Origin: JBCCCJ01 sp039029315
Lineage (GTDB): Bacteria; Bacteroidota; Bacteroidia; J057
Direction: 5' to 3'
Length of the DNA stretch: 64,000 bases
NCBI GenBank assembly: GCA_039029315.1
Contig: JBCCGK010000019.1
Location: forward strand, 62,001-126,000
Within the stretch, counting starts at the first letter, position 1. The number at the start of each line of letters is the position of its first letter. Positions 27,049 to 36,521 of this stretch are shown here, one piece after another. Both the position numbers and the translations under genes were made by a program. Below the pieces are notes generated by a model that saw nothing but the letters and a program-made list of their open reading frames with translations, searched no databases and had not been told where the DNA came from.

Positions 27049-29222
27049 GCTGTAACAAGTTCATTTTCGATGATGTCTATGCCCCAGATACACAAATGCA
27101 CCTTGCCTGCTTTTTCCATATACAGATGGACTGCATGTCCATAGGAATCTGTATTTTTCCAAAACCACTTACGCCCTAACCAGTACCCATCTTCTATTTG
27201 GGCTTCATCTTCCGGGCCAAAAGTCTCTTGGTGATCATCATCTTCTCCCAATACTGCATACAACTGGTTGGTGATCAGTTCAAGGCTCTGAATCATCAAT
27301 GTTGGCCGATGATTGTTGTACAGAACGACATTTCGCTGACGGTCCGACATATCGATCAGATGAATTCGGTCGAATAAGTCCAGTTCTCCTTCACCTAGTA
27401 TCATTTCGATCACCCGTTTTTGCTCTCCAAGGAAAGTCCTTTCTTCCCAGGAACCGCTGGGATGGGATAATTGTAAGTTGGTCTGAAACAACTCCAACAA
27501 TTGTTTGGAGGAGGGCCTTTCAGAACCGGGATATGGGATAGAAGTGTGAGGATTCGACAGATTTGCCAAATCGACTTTTTGAAGAGATCGAGCCATAATG
27601 GGGATAGACTTTTCATTGTCTAACCATAGCTCAGCTTGCTTTTCTTCAAATCTCACCACTTGTATGTTGTCTGAATCTGGATCATGCAGGTGCAACAACA
27701 CTTGCTCATGTGGCAATTCCTCTATTAGCTGGTTCGGGAGTTGCTTATCTGCATGATCATAGAGATGCACCGCCTCCAGAGTAGTCAAATTGCGCAAAAA
27801 GCGCATATCAGTTGTCGGTTTGACTGACAGATACAGCCGGTTTATACGCAGAAGGTCCTGCGCCAACAAATCTTTCAACGGTTTTTTTTCGACCTTCCCA
27901 ACAACCCGATAGTCTGCTTGGGCAGAAATCGGTTCAGTCAGAAATTTTTTCCAGCACATCTCCTGATAGAACTCCTTCGCCATGGGCAGGCCCTCAAATC
28001 GTGTTTGGCCCTGGGACAATTCATAATTCATTCCATTCCAGGCCAAAAAATACGCCCATATCATTCTGTGCCTGAATTGATAGGAATTCCCTCGCTGATC
28101 CAGCAAACGGGTTTTAGCCAGAAAGTGTGTAGCCGGATGCAGGGAGGTAGACCCAAGCATACCCATGAGTTCTTCTTCGGCTGCATTCGCCTCCAGTTCT
28201 TCACAATATTTTCGATAAAATTCCTGCGCCAACTGATTCAAAAAAGAAAAGCATTCTTTGGCTTGAAGTGGATCAGGAAAGGTTCTTCCGATTTCCCAAT
28301 GGATGTAGGAAGAAAGGATCGGATGAAGAAAGGGCCCTTCCAGTTTATCAAGTTTCTGTATGGAGGCCTTACCTTTCCCCAACATCTGTAACAACAAAGG
28401 AAAGTGGAGGAGATGAGAATGAGCCTGAAAAGTTTTTCTACGGCTGTTGGTCCCTCTTCGCAAGCGCCATCCATGCTGATCCTTCCGAAAGGATTGAAGG
28501 GATTCGGGATTGATTTCCCGAAGTTCGACTTTTCCAAAAATTTCAAAGCAAGAATTGCCGATGTATTGGATACTAGTCGATTCACTCTTTCCTTCCATCC
28601 CAGCAGGTAGATACCCCTTCCTCATACTCAGGACCACTTTGTGAAAGGAGGCGGTTTGCGGGAGAATGCTGTCCAGATGTGTACGACAATCCAGATGTGC
28701 TGACAGACATTCGTCAATTCCGTCCAAAAGGAGAATACTTTTCTCTGGATGCTTGACAGCTCGAATATTCCGGGCTCCATTCTCCACACTCCATTTGATA
28801 TATTGCATGGAATAAGGCCTATTCCATCCTTTCAAAAGATGATCCCAATATATTCTCAGCATCAGACTGGTCTTACCTGATCCTTCTTTCCCTATGATTA
28901 CAATGGTTTTGTATCCCCCTTTTTCAAGCAATTCTTCCTTTAGCAGTTGTCTGATTTTTCCGATTCTTCCGCTACTTCCCTTTCCGTATCGGGAGACATA
29001 CCTATCTACACTTACGCTGGCCTGATGGACAGATAGATGAGGAGCTAATCGATTGTGGAGGAGTCTGGCAGATAGATATCCTATCAGCTTTCTCCCTCCC
29101 CTTACTACCAAATAGCCAACCACTATCCCAAGAACAGATAGGGATACCTGGAAAAGTGAGGGGTGAAAAAAAATTGCGAGCAAGCTGGTGTACACATTCG
29201 AGACTAACACGGTCCTTCGCAA
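27045..29222 (-). CDS. Membrane-anchored NACHT-type STAND NTPase
   Basis: A 725-residue protein with an N-terminal hydrophobic anchor (about 11-40), then a NACHT-type NTPase: Walker A GKEGSGKT (111-118) and Walker B ILLLDGIDE (163-171), the small-residue/acidic pattern that marks NACHT domains. The C-terminal half has a helical section and weak leucine-rich-like strands (about 480-560), a possible sensor. No ATG exists near the start; TTG 29222 directly follows a stop, and GTG 29210 is an alternative. Many NACHT proteins of this type act in phage defence or programmed response, but no effector domain is recognisable here. Confidence 0.8.
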   Translation of the reverse strand: MRRTVLVSNVYTSLLAIFFHPSLFQVSLSVLGIVVGYLVVRGGRKLIGYLSARLLHNRLAPHLSVHQASVSVDRYVSRYGKGSSGRIGKIRQLLKEELLEKGGYKTIVIIGKEGSGKTSLMLRIYWDHLLKGWNRPYSMQYIKWSVENGARNIRAVKHPEKSILLLDGIDECLSAHLDCRTHLDSILPQTASFHKVVLSMRKGYLPAGMEGKSESTSIQYIGNSCFEIFGKVELREINPESLQSFRKDQHGWRLRRGTNSRRKTFQAHSHLLHFPLLLQMLGKGKASIQKLDKLEGPFLHPILSSYIHWEIGRTFPDPLQAKECFSFLNQLAQEFYRKYCEELEANAAEEELMGMLGSTSLHPATHFLAKTRLLDQRGNSYQFRHRMIWAYFLAWNGMNYELSQGQTRFEGLPMAKEFYQEMCWKKFLTEPISAQADYRVVGKVEKKPLKDLLAQDLLRINRLYLSVKPTTDMRFLRNLTTLEAVHLYDHADKQLPNQLIEELPHEQVLLHLHDPDSDNIQVVRFEEKQAELWLDNEKSIPIMARSLQKVDLANLSNPHTSIPYPGSERPSSKQLLELFQTNLQLSHPSGSWEERTFLGEQKRVIEMILGEGELDLFDRIHLIDMSDRQRNVVLYNNHRPTLMIQSLELITNQLYAVLGEDDDHQETFGPEDEAQIEDGYWLGRKWFWKNTDSYGHAVHLYMEKAGKVHLCIWGIDIIENELVTA

Positions 29223-29425
29223 TTACTTAATTCTCAGAGGCAAAAATCAGGCAGATCTTCTTCTTGCCTTTCATAGCAGCGAGTGAAAGATACAAAATAT
29301 TGTATTTTTCTCCTCTAACATCAGGAAAAAACCGATTTTGTCTTACCTTTACCTTATATACACATTGATCTGAGCCTGACTTATTAGACAAAATAATGAT
29401 CATTCGACACCCTTTATAAGAAACA

Positions 29426-30670
29426 ATGGATCGACTTTTTTTACGGAGATTTCTGGTTTCAACGGGAATTGCCGTACTAATATTGCTGGGAGGTTATTGG
29501 ATTATGAATAGGCTTAGTATGCGAGAATCTCCCATTCGGCAAATGTCCTTTCGGGAATCTCGAAAAACTGTTGCGGTACATCCTGTGGAATACAAAAGTA
29601 GAGAAATCGCTCTAAGCAGTCTCGGCAGGGTTGTATCAGAAAGTGCCGCTGAGGTGATCAGTGAGGTACAAGGAGAAATTCTTCCTGGCTCAGTCCCGCT
29701 CAAACGCGGTCAACGTTTCAGGCAAGGACAAATTCTGTTCAAGGTAGACGATCAAGAAGCCAAATTGATTTTGTTTGCTGAGAAAAGCAATTTCATGACC
29801 TCTATCGCGAGCATCCTTCCAGATCTCAAAATAGATTATCCTGACTCCTATCCTGCTTGGCAGGCATACTTTGATGGGCTTTCAGTAGAGGGAGAACTCC
29901 CTTCCTTGCCTGCGGTTGAGCAATCGCAAGAAAAGGTCTTCCTCTCCACTCGTAATATATTCAATCAATACTACGCCCTCAAAAGCTCAGAAGAACGGCT
30001 GTCAAAATACATCATTCGCGCCCCGTTTAGCGGTAGTTTTCTGGATGTTTTGCAAGAAGTCAATAGTGTGGTGAATCCAGGAACAAGGGTAGCACGCATT
30101 GCAAGATCCAATCGATTGGAATTAGAGGCTCCCGTATCCAAATCTGATCTTGACTTCATCAAAATCGGAACCAAAGTGGACCTATTTTCTGAAAACAAAG
30201 AATCCAAATGGAAAGGAACCGTCTCCCGCTTTGGATCGATTATGGATCCAAGTACCCAATCTATCAATATGTATGTTTCCTTTTCTACTGGAGGAAAACA
30301 AGTATTTGAAGGTCAATATCTTCGGATTGAAATTCCGGGAACCCGAATCAGAAATGTTATGGAAGTTCCCAGAAAGGCGATTGTCAATCAAAATCAACTG
30401 TATTGGGTCAATGATAGCAATCGCCTTGAATTGGCCACCATTCAGGTCGAAAAACTCACAGAGGAAACGCTGTTTTTTTCGGGTCTGGATGAAGGAAGAA
30501 AAGTTGTTATTGAGCCCCTTTTCAATGCCTATGAAAATATGCCAGTAAATATCGCAGGTGAGGGCGGAGCAGGAAAAAAAGGAAAAGCAGCCGGAAAAGG
30601 GAAAAGAACAGGCAACAAATCATCCTCTCCAGCCAAAGGAAACAAACAACCTGACGGCGCGAATTCTTAA
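29426..30670 (+). CDS. RND efflux periplasmic adaptor (MFP)
   Basis: Adaptor of a tripartite efflux pump, 414 residues. It has an N-terminal anchor (about 9-25), lipoyl halves (EVISEVQGEILPGSVPLKRG and YIIRAPFSGSFLDVLQEVNS), a helical hairpin between, and beta-barrel domains. The last ~35 residues are an unusual Lys/Gly/Ser-rich tail rich in GKKGKA-like repeats. It is followed 39 bp later by the RND permease. The divergent spacer to the NACHT gene (203 bp) should hold its promoter. Confidence 0.92.
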   Translation: MDRLFLRRFLVSTGIAVLILLGGYWIMNRLSMRESPIRQMSFRESRKTVAVHPVEYKSREIALSSLGRVVSESAAEVISEVQGEILPGSVPLKRGQRFRQGQILFKVDDQEAKLILFAEKSNFMTSIASILPDLKIDYPDSYPAWQAYFDGLSVEGELPSLPAVEQSQEKVFLSTRNIFNQYYALKSSEERLSKYIIRAPFSGSFLDVLQEVNSVVNPGTRVARIARSNRLELEAPVSKSDLDFIKIGTKVDLFSENKESKWKGTVSRFGSIMDPSTQSINMYVSFSTGGKQVFEGQYLRIEIPGTRIRNVMEVPRKAIVNQNQLYWVNDSNRLELATIQVEKLTEETLFFSGLDEGRKVVIEPLFNAYENMPVNIAGEGGAGKKGKAAGKGKRTGNKSSSPAKGNKQPDGANS

Positions 30671-30709
30671 GTCCCCTATCCCCATTTTTATCTATCATTC
30701 AGATCCGTT

Positions 30710-33700
30710 ATGCGCAATCTGATCAATTATATCACGAAATACAGAATCTGGGCTGATGCCTTGATTGTGGTCGTCTTGCTGTTAGGAATTCTCAGTGCCT
30801 TTCAAATCAAAAAAAGGTATTTTCCTGCCATTGATCCCAACCTTATTTCCATCTCTGTCACCTACCCTGGCGCTTCTCCTGAAGAATTGGAAGAAGGGGT
30901 TGTCCTAAAGATCGAAGAAGCACTTGAAGGGGTGAATGGCATCCAGGAGATCACTTCCACCTCCTCTGAGAATCTAGGTAGAGTATCGGTCGAGGTCAAA
31001 CAAGGATATAATACAGATCTTGTCTTGCAAGATGTCAAAAATGCCGTTGACCAAATCAACTCTTTCCCCATAAGCGCGGAGAAGCCCACCATTTTCAACT
31101 CTCGACGAAGAAGTAGTGCAATGACCATCGTTCTGGTGGGAGAAACAGACTTGTATGCGCTTAAGCGATATGCCGAGGGAGTCAGGGAAGATCTGTTGGC
31201 ATCAAGCGTCATCTCTTTGGTAGAAATCTCCGGGTTTCCAGATCGAGAAATCTCAATTGAAGTCAAGGAAGAAACTTTGAGACGCTATGGCCTCACCTTC
31301 GATCAAGTCGCCAGTGCGGTTCGTCTGAACAACCGAGATATCTCATCTGGATCCATCAAGTCTCAATCTGAGGAAATCCTGATCCGAGCCAAATCTCTTC
31401 GGTACGACGTTGACGGAATTGGAGACATCATCGTTCGAACCAATGACGATGGCAGTATCCTTCGCCTCAGAGATTTGGCAGAATCAGAAATTCGGTTTTC
31501 AGACACCCCTAACAAAACAACCTTTAATGGCAAAAATGCTGTTTCTATCTCGATCAATACCTTGGAGGAGGAGGATATCATCAATGCAGCCAACTATGTC
31601 AAAGCCTATGTAGAATCCTTCAATGAAGCCAATGATCTGGTAGAGATTGTAATAGAAAATGATCAGGCGGTCTATCTCAAACAACGATTGCAAATCCTGA
31701 TTGACAATGGATTGATGGGGCTGATTCTGGTCTTGATTCTGCTCGGAATCTTCCTCAACTTGAAATTGTCCATTTGGGTGGCCTTCGGGATTCCATTTTC
31801 ATTTTTGGGCATGGTTTTCATCGCCAACATTCTAGGGGTGACCATCAATATCATGTCCTTGTTTGGGATGATTCTTGTCATCGGAATTCTCGTTGATGAC
31901 GGAATCATTGTTGCCGAAAACATATATGCCAATTTTGAGAAAGGAAAATCTGTCCTCCGATCTTGTATAGACGGAACCCTGGAAGTCCTTCCGTCTGTAT
32001 TCACGGGGGTTACAACCACGATGGTTGCCTTTTCTATCTTGGCATTTGTCGAAGGGAGGTTTGGAGAAATTGTGAAAGAGATGGCGATTGTTGTGATTTT
32101 GTGTTTGGCATTCTCTCTGATCGAATGTGTATTCATTCTTCCTCCTCATCTCGCCCACTCAGGCGCCCTCAAAAAGGTAAAAAAAGGTGGGTTTCGATCC
32201 AGGATGGAACGAGGACTCGCCTATGTAAAGGATCGGCTATATGGCCCCTTGATCGCATGGGTCATTCGGTATCGGTATATTACGCTGGCATTGGCGCTTG
32301 CCTTTACCATGGTGAGTGCAGGCTTATTGTCCGGGGGATATGTACGTTTCAGCTTTTTTCCATTTATCGACTCGGATGAGATGACCATGGCACTCGTCCT
32401 GAAGCCAGGAACACGGGAGCAAAGCACGGAGAAAATACTGCAGCAAATCGAGCAGAAGATTCATCAAGTCAATGAAGAACTCAAAGCAGAGCGCTTTGAC
32501 AACAAAGACATTATCACCAATATTCGAATTGATTTGGGAAAGGCCACAAATGGCCGAAGCTCATTGGCCACCGGAAGTCATGCTGGGCAAATCAAAATGC
32601 AATTGCTTCCTGGAGAAATAAGAAATATTCCCAGCTTTGTCCTTGGCAACAAAATTCGGAAAGCTGTTGGTTTCATCCCCGAGGCGGAACAATTCACAGT
32701 CGGTGGCAACCGCTTTTTTGGTTCGCCTATTTCGATTAGCCTCAAAAGCCGAAATTTGGATGAAATTGATGCAGCAACTGAATTTGTCAAAGCGGAGCTC
32801 AACACTTATGCAGATCTCAAAGAGATCACTGACACCAATATTCCAGGCAGACGGGAGGTCAATATCAAATTGAAGCCCAAGGCCTATCTACTGGGCTTGA
32901 CGCAAAACGAAATTACGCGCCAAATCAGGCAGGGATTCTTTGGAGAAGAAGTTCAACGCCTTCAAATTGGCAAGGATGAAGTGAGGGTTTGGTTGAGATA
33001 TCCAGCAGCTGATCGCATGTCTCTGGGTGGCATGGAGAACATCATGATCAAGATGAATGATGGTAGAGAGTTTCCCATGCGGGAACTGGTAGATTATGAC
33101 ATCCAGCGTGGCATCGTCAGCATTCAACACCTCAATGGGGCAAGAGAGATCCGGGTAGACGCAGAACTTGCTGAAAAAAATATGCCATCTGAAGGTATTC
33201 TGGCCAAAATCAGTTCAGAATTGATTCCAGAATTACAGACTCAATACCCAGGTGTTCGGGTCAGTCTGGAAGGGCAACAAAGGCGAGGAAATGAAATCAG
33301 TTCGTCTCTCGCTCAGTTAATTCCTGCTGCCCTATTGGGGATTTTTCTGATCATTTCCCTTGCATTCCGGTCCTTTACCCAATCCATTCTCATTCTTCTG
33401 ATGATGCCACTTGGGTTCGTTGGTGCTTTGGCTGGGCACTATCTCCTGGGTGCAACTTTGTCTATTTTTAGCGTTTATGGAATGATTGCCCTTGCAGGGG
33501 TCATTGTGAATGATGCTGTGGTATTTGCAGATAAATTTAATCGCCTGCTTCGGTCGGGACATACAGTCGTTTCGGCTACATTTTATTCTGGAAAATCAAG
33601 ATTCAGACCGATCGTCCTGACCTCCCTGACAACCATCATAGGCTTGTATCCATTGATTCTTGCCAAAAGTCGTCAAGCACAATTTTTGGTTCCTATGGCC

Positions 33701-33910
33701 ATTTCAGTGGCTTATGGCGTGCTACTCGGTACATTCTTTATTCTTACTGTATTTCCAGCATTGTTGGTGGTAACGAATGATATTCGGATGCTTCTGAGGT
33801 GGGGATGGCGCGGATTATGGGATGGCGTTCTCGACAAACCTGACAGGCGATCTGTAGAACCGACCATTCAGGAAAGAATAGAGGTAGAAAAAATAGGAGA
33901 AGATGATTAA
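30710..33910 (+). CDS. RND family efflux permease (AcrB/MdtB-like)
   Basis: Inner-membrane proton-driven pump of 1066 residues, the usual length. It has the twelve-segment RND layout with two large periplasmic loops. The proton-relay acidic pair is Asp396-Asp397 in GILVDDGIIVAE of helix 4, and the second half repeats the topology (MIALAGVIVNDAVVF). The sequence resembles HAE1-type drug exporters rather than heavy-metal pumps. The stop overlaps the start of the outer-membrane channel gene by 8 bp. Substrate unknown. Confidence 0.95.
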   Translation: MRNLINYITKYRIWADALIVVVLLLGILSAFQIKKRYFPAIDPNLISISVTYPGASPEELEEGVVLKIEEALEGVNGIQEITSTSSENLGRVSVEVKQGYNTDLVLQDVKNAVDQINSFPISAEKPTIFNSRRRSSAMTIVLVGETDLYALKRYAEGVREDLLASSVISLVEISGFPDREISIEVKEETLRRYGLTFDQVASAVRLNNRDISSGSIKSQSEEILIRAKSLRYDVDGIGDIIVRTNDDGSILRLRDLAESEIRFSDTPNKTTFNGKNAVSISINTLEEEDIINAANYVKAYVESFNEANDLVEIVIENDQAVYLKQRLQILIDNGLMGLILVLILLGIFLNLKLSIWVAFGIPFSFLGMVFIANILGVTINIMSLFGMILVIGILVDDGIIVAENIYANFEKGKSVLRSCIDGTLEVLPSVFTGVTTTMVAFSILAFVEGRFGEIVKEMAIVVILCLAFSLIECVFILPPHLAHSGALKKVKKGGFRSRMERGLAYVKDRLYGPLIAWVIRYRYITLALALAFTMVSAGLLSGGYVRFSFFPFIDSDEMTMALVLKPGTREQSTEKILQQIEQKIHQVNEELKAERFDNKDIITNIRIDLGKATNGRSSLATGSHAGQIKMQLLPGEIRNIPSFVLGNKIRKAVGFIPEAEQFTVGGNRFFGSPISISLKSRNLDEIDAATEFVKAELNTYADLKEITDTNIPGRREVNIKLKPKAYLLGLTQNEITRQIRQGFFGEEVQRLQIGKDEVRVWLRYPAADRMSLGGMENIMIKMNDGREFPMRELVDYDIQRGIVSIQHLNGAREIRVDAELAEKNMPSEGILAKISSELIPELQTQYPGVRVSLEGQQRRGNEISSSLAQLIPAALLGIFLIISLAFRSFTQSILILLMMPLGFVGALAGHYLLGATLSIFSVYGMIALAGVIVNDAVVFADKFNRLLRSGHTVVSATFYSGKSRFRPIVLTSLTTIIGLYPLILAKSRQAQFLVPMAISVAYGVLLGTFFILTVFPALLVVTNDIRMLLRWGWRGLWDGVLDKPDRRSVEPTIQERIEVEKIGEDD

Positions 33911-35219
33911 ATGTTTTTTGTGTATCTGTTTGTGTTTTGTGGGTTCCCTGGTGGCACAACCTTCCCTTTCTTTGTCTGAGGCAGTTGAAAAAGGCTTGCA
34001 AAACAATTATGCCATTCGATTGGCTGATATCAATACTCAGATTGCCAGGAATAACAATAGCTGGGGAAATGCAGGTCGCTGGCCACGGCTGGACCTCAAT
34101 GTCAATGGATCTGCCGCAAGAAGTGGGAATCCTGCTTCCTTTGTTCCCGGAAGAGAAAGCACTTCAGCAGGATTAAATTTCAATTGGACATTATTTGATG
34201 GATTTGCAATCCAGGCCAACAAGGCACGCTTTGAATTGCTGCAAGAGCAAAGCGAAGGCAATGCAGCCGTTGTGATTGAGACCAATGTACAAGCCATTAT
34301 GCTTGGGTATTACAATGTCCTTCTGGCCACGTCCCAATTGAATATTTTGCAAGAGGTTTTGAATAATTCCAGAGAAAGACTCAATTACGAGGCGTTTCGG
34401 AAGGAATTAGGCTCAACTGGCACCTTCGATATTTTGCAATTCAAAAATGCTTATTTGGTGGATTCTACCAATCTTATTGCACAGGAATTGATCCTCAACA
34501 ATGCCCAAAGAACACTTAGTCTTGTCATGGGAGAAGAGGTAAATGCAATCTTCACATTAACTGACACCCTCCCTGTGACGTATCCAGCCTATGTCTATGA
34601 GGATTTGGTACAAGCCATGAGTAGCAACAATCAAAATCTCAAAAATCAGTTCGTCAATCAGCAAATCCGTCTACAAGAAAGCAGAATTGCGCAGGCTGGA
34701 AGATATCCGGTTGTAGGAATCAACGCAGGAAGCACCTATGCCTTAGGCCGCGTATTGCGGCGAAATTTTGATCCCGCTACTGTTGAAATCATGCCAACCA
34801 TCGCTCAGAACTTTAATGCCTTTGACTACAATGCAGGATTTACTCTAAGTTTCAATTTGTACAATGGAAAGAACCTCAAAAGACAAATCCAACAAGCCCA
34901 CCTGAATGAACTGCTCACAGAAGTACAAGGAAAAGAATTGGAGCAATCCTTAGCAAATGAACTCCGCCTCCACTTTGACAACTATCAGGCACGCATTAGG
35001 ATTTTTCAACTTCAGACTTATAATGTCGCCAATGCCAATTTGAATCTCGAATTGGCTTCAGAACGCTTTCAATCTGGACTGATTAACTCCTTTGACTACC
35101 GGACCATTCAACTTCAATATAGAAATGCACAATTGTCAAAGCTTCAGGCTCTTAGAAACCTTAAAGAATCCGAGACAGAATTGATTCGCTTAACCGGGGG
35201 CTTTATTCAACAAAAGTAA
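33903..35219 (+). CDS. TolC-family outer-membrane efflux channel
   Basis: The outer-membrane exit duct for the RND pump, 438 residues. It has a signal peptide (cut near SLVAQ), then two repeated blocks of long helices and strands with the family signature LSLSEAVEKGLQNNYAI near the start and FNWTLFDGFA and FNLYNGK at the strand entries. It starts 8 bp inside the permease gene. With the adaptor and permease it forms a complete tripartite system. Confidence 0.93.
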   Translation: MIKCFLCICLCFVGSLVAQPSLSLSEAVEKGLQNNYAIRLADINTQIARNNNSWGNAGRWPRLDLNVNGSAARSGNPASFVPGRESTSAGLNFNWTLFDGFAIQANKARFELLQEQSEGNAAVVIETNVQAIMLGYYNVLLATSQLNILQEVLNNSRERLNYEAFRKELGSTGTFDILQFKNAYLVDSTNLIAQELILNNAQRTLSLVMGEEVNAIFTLTDTLPVTYPAYVYEDLVQAMSSNNQNLKNQFVNQQIRLQESRIAQAGRYPVVGINAGSTYALGRVLRRNFDPATVEIMPTIAQNFNAFDYNAGFTLSFNLYNGKNLKRQIQQAHLNELLTEVQGKELEQSLANELRLHFDNYQARIRIFQLQTYNVANANLNLELASERFQSGLINSFDYRTIQLQYRNAQLSKLQALRNLKESETELIRLTGGFIQQK

Positions 35220-35224
35220 CTTTG
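35217..35224 (+). promoter_or_regulatory. Candidate -7 box for the T9SS cargo gene
   Basis: TAACTTTG is an exact TAnnTTTG match overlapping the stop codon of the efflux channel gene and lying 36 bp before the ATG at 35261. No good -33 element is seen, so it is weakly supported. Confidence 0.3.
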
Positions 35225-35260
35225 GGGTCATTTTCCCAGTAAGGAAAAAAATCTACAATC

Positions 35261-36418
35261 ATGAGAACCTTTGTCATTTATATCTTATTCTTATTTGCAC
35301 ATCAACCATCAGCTTTGGGCCAGTTCAACTATTCGTTGGATTCTCTTCATTCTGACTATTATTTGGATCCCTCTTCGGTGTATAGTACCACCAAATTGTA
35401 TGTCATAGATAAAAACGAAGATGGCCAAGCTCTAAATACCCAAACGACGGTCTACGATTACGATATTCAGGCGGTAACATGGAGCTTTACAACTGAGAAT
35501 ACCTATTTCGAGAATGGCGATCAAGCCTCTTTGAAGCATTATTATCGTTTTCATAACTCTTCTTATGATACTACCTATGTGGGACACCACATAAAGTTTA
35601 ATCCCTTTGGAGAAATTGTCTGGTTGAGAGAAAGAAGTTTTGGTACATTTAGCACACCTGACACATCCTATCTCGGCCTGAGAAAAGATCGGCTGGATAC
35701 AACCGAAATTGAGACATTAGGCAGACCCATCTATCGACCAAAGTATGACCTGCAAAATGGAAAAGAACGTATTGGATACCAGGAATATAGAAGGACCAAC
35801 GGTCGGCTAGACACGCTATTTCAATATGGACTCAACCATAACGATACAATCGTCTTGCGATATACTACAGTATATGAATATGATAGTGAAGAGAAGCTTT
35901 TGGCATATAAGGTTAAAGATCCTATGTCGGATACTGTTACTGTACATGAATTTGACTATAGTGAAAGATATCAGAAAGAAACCATAAGGCGAGTCAATAT
36001 GTTGACAAAGGGGTTTCGAATCAAAACACAAACGCAACACTACTATTTAGATGATAATCAGATTGATTCCGTCATTAGACATAGATGGAATACGCAAACA
36101 CAATCCTGGGATTTAGAAACGAGAACCAAGTATTTCTATTCCCTCCGAAGCACAAATATTCAACATTGGGCCATTCCATCTAGTGCCATTGAGGTATTTC
36201 CCAATCCCGTGGATGATGTCCTTCAATTATCAGCAGCAGAGCCATTTTCAAATAAGGTGAGTCTGAAAATATTCACACTCCAGGGGAAGCTGGTTTACCA
36301 ACAAAACCAAAGTGTTCTGGAACAAGTACAAATAGACACAAGCCCCCTGTCAAATGGTGTTTACATTCTTTCTATAAATAATTCCTATATGAAAAAGTTT
36401 AGGGTCCTTCATCAGTAG
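35261..36418 (+). CDS. T9SS type A sorting-domain protein
   Basis: An exported 385-residue protein probably secreted by the type IX system and attached to the cell surface. It has a signal peptide (LFAHQPSALGQ) and a beta-rich body (about 25-290) of repeated short strands. The C-terminal sorting domain starts with IEVFPNPVDD near residue 308 and ends with GVYILSI and a basic tail, the usual Por-secretion signature. The body has no recognised domain; its Asp/Tyr-rich strands look like YD-type repeats. Confidence 0.82.
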   Translation: MRTFVIYILFLFAHQPSALGQFNYSLDSLHSDYYLDPSSVYSTTKLYVIDKNEDGQALNTQTTVYDYDIQAVTWSFTTENTYFENGDQASLKHYYRFHNSSYDTTYVGHHIKFNPFGEIVWLRERSFGTFSTPDTSYLGLRKDRLDTTEIETLGRPIYRPKYDLQNGKERIGYQEYRRTNGRLDTLFQYGLNHNDTIVLRYTTVYEYDSEEKLLAYKVKDPMSDTVTVHEFDYSERYQKETIRRVNMLTKGFRIKTQTQHYYLDDNQIDSVIRHRWNTQTQSWDLETRTKYFYSLRSTNIQHWAIPSSAIEVFPNPVDDVLQLSAAEPFSNKVSLKIFTLQGKLVYQQNQSVLEQVQIDTSPLSNGVYILSINNSYMKKFRVLHQ

Positions 36419-36521
36419 CCCCTAGATCAGGGAGATTTAGATAGTTACCACCAAAATTAGTACCTTCCAAATTTACAAGTAATACCCATCATTGTTGTAT
36501 TAAGCAAATTTCTCTTCCCAC

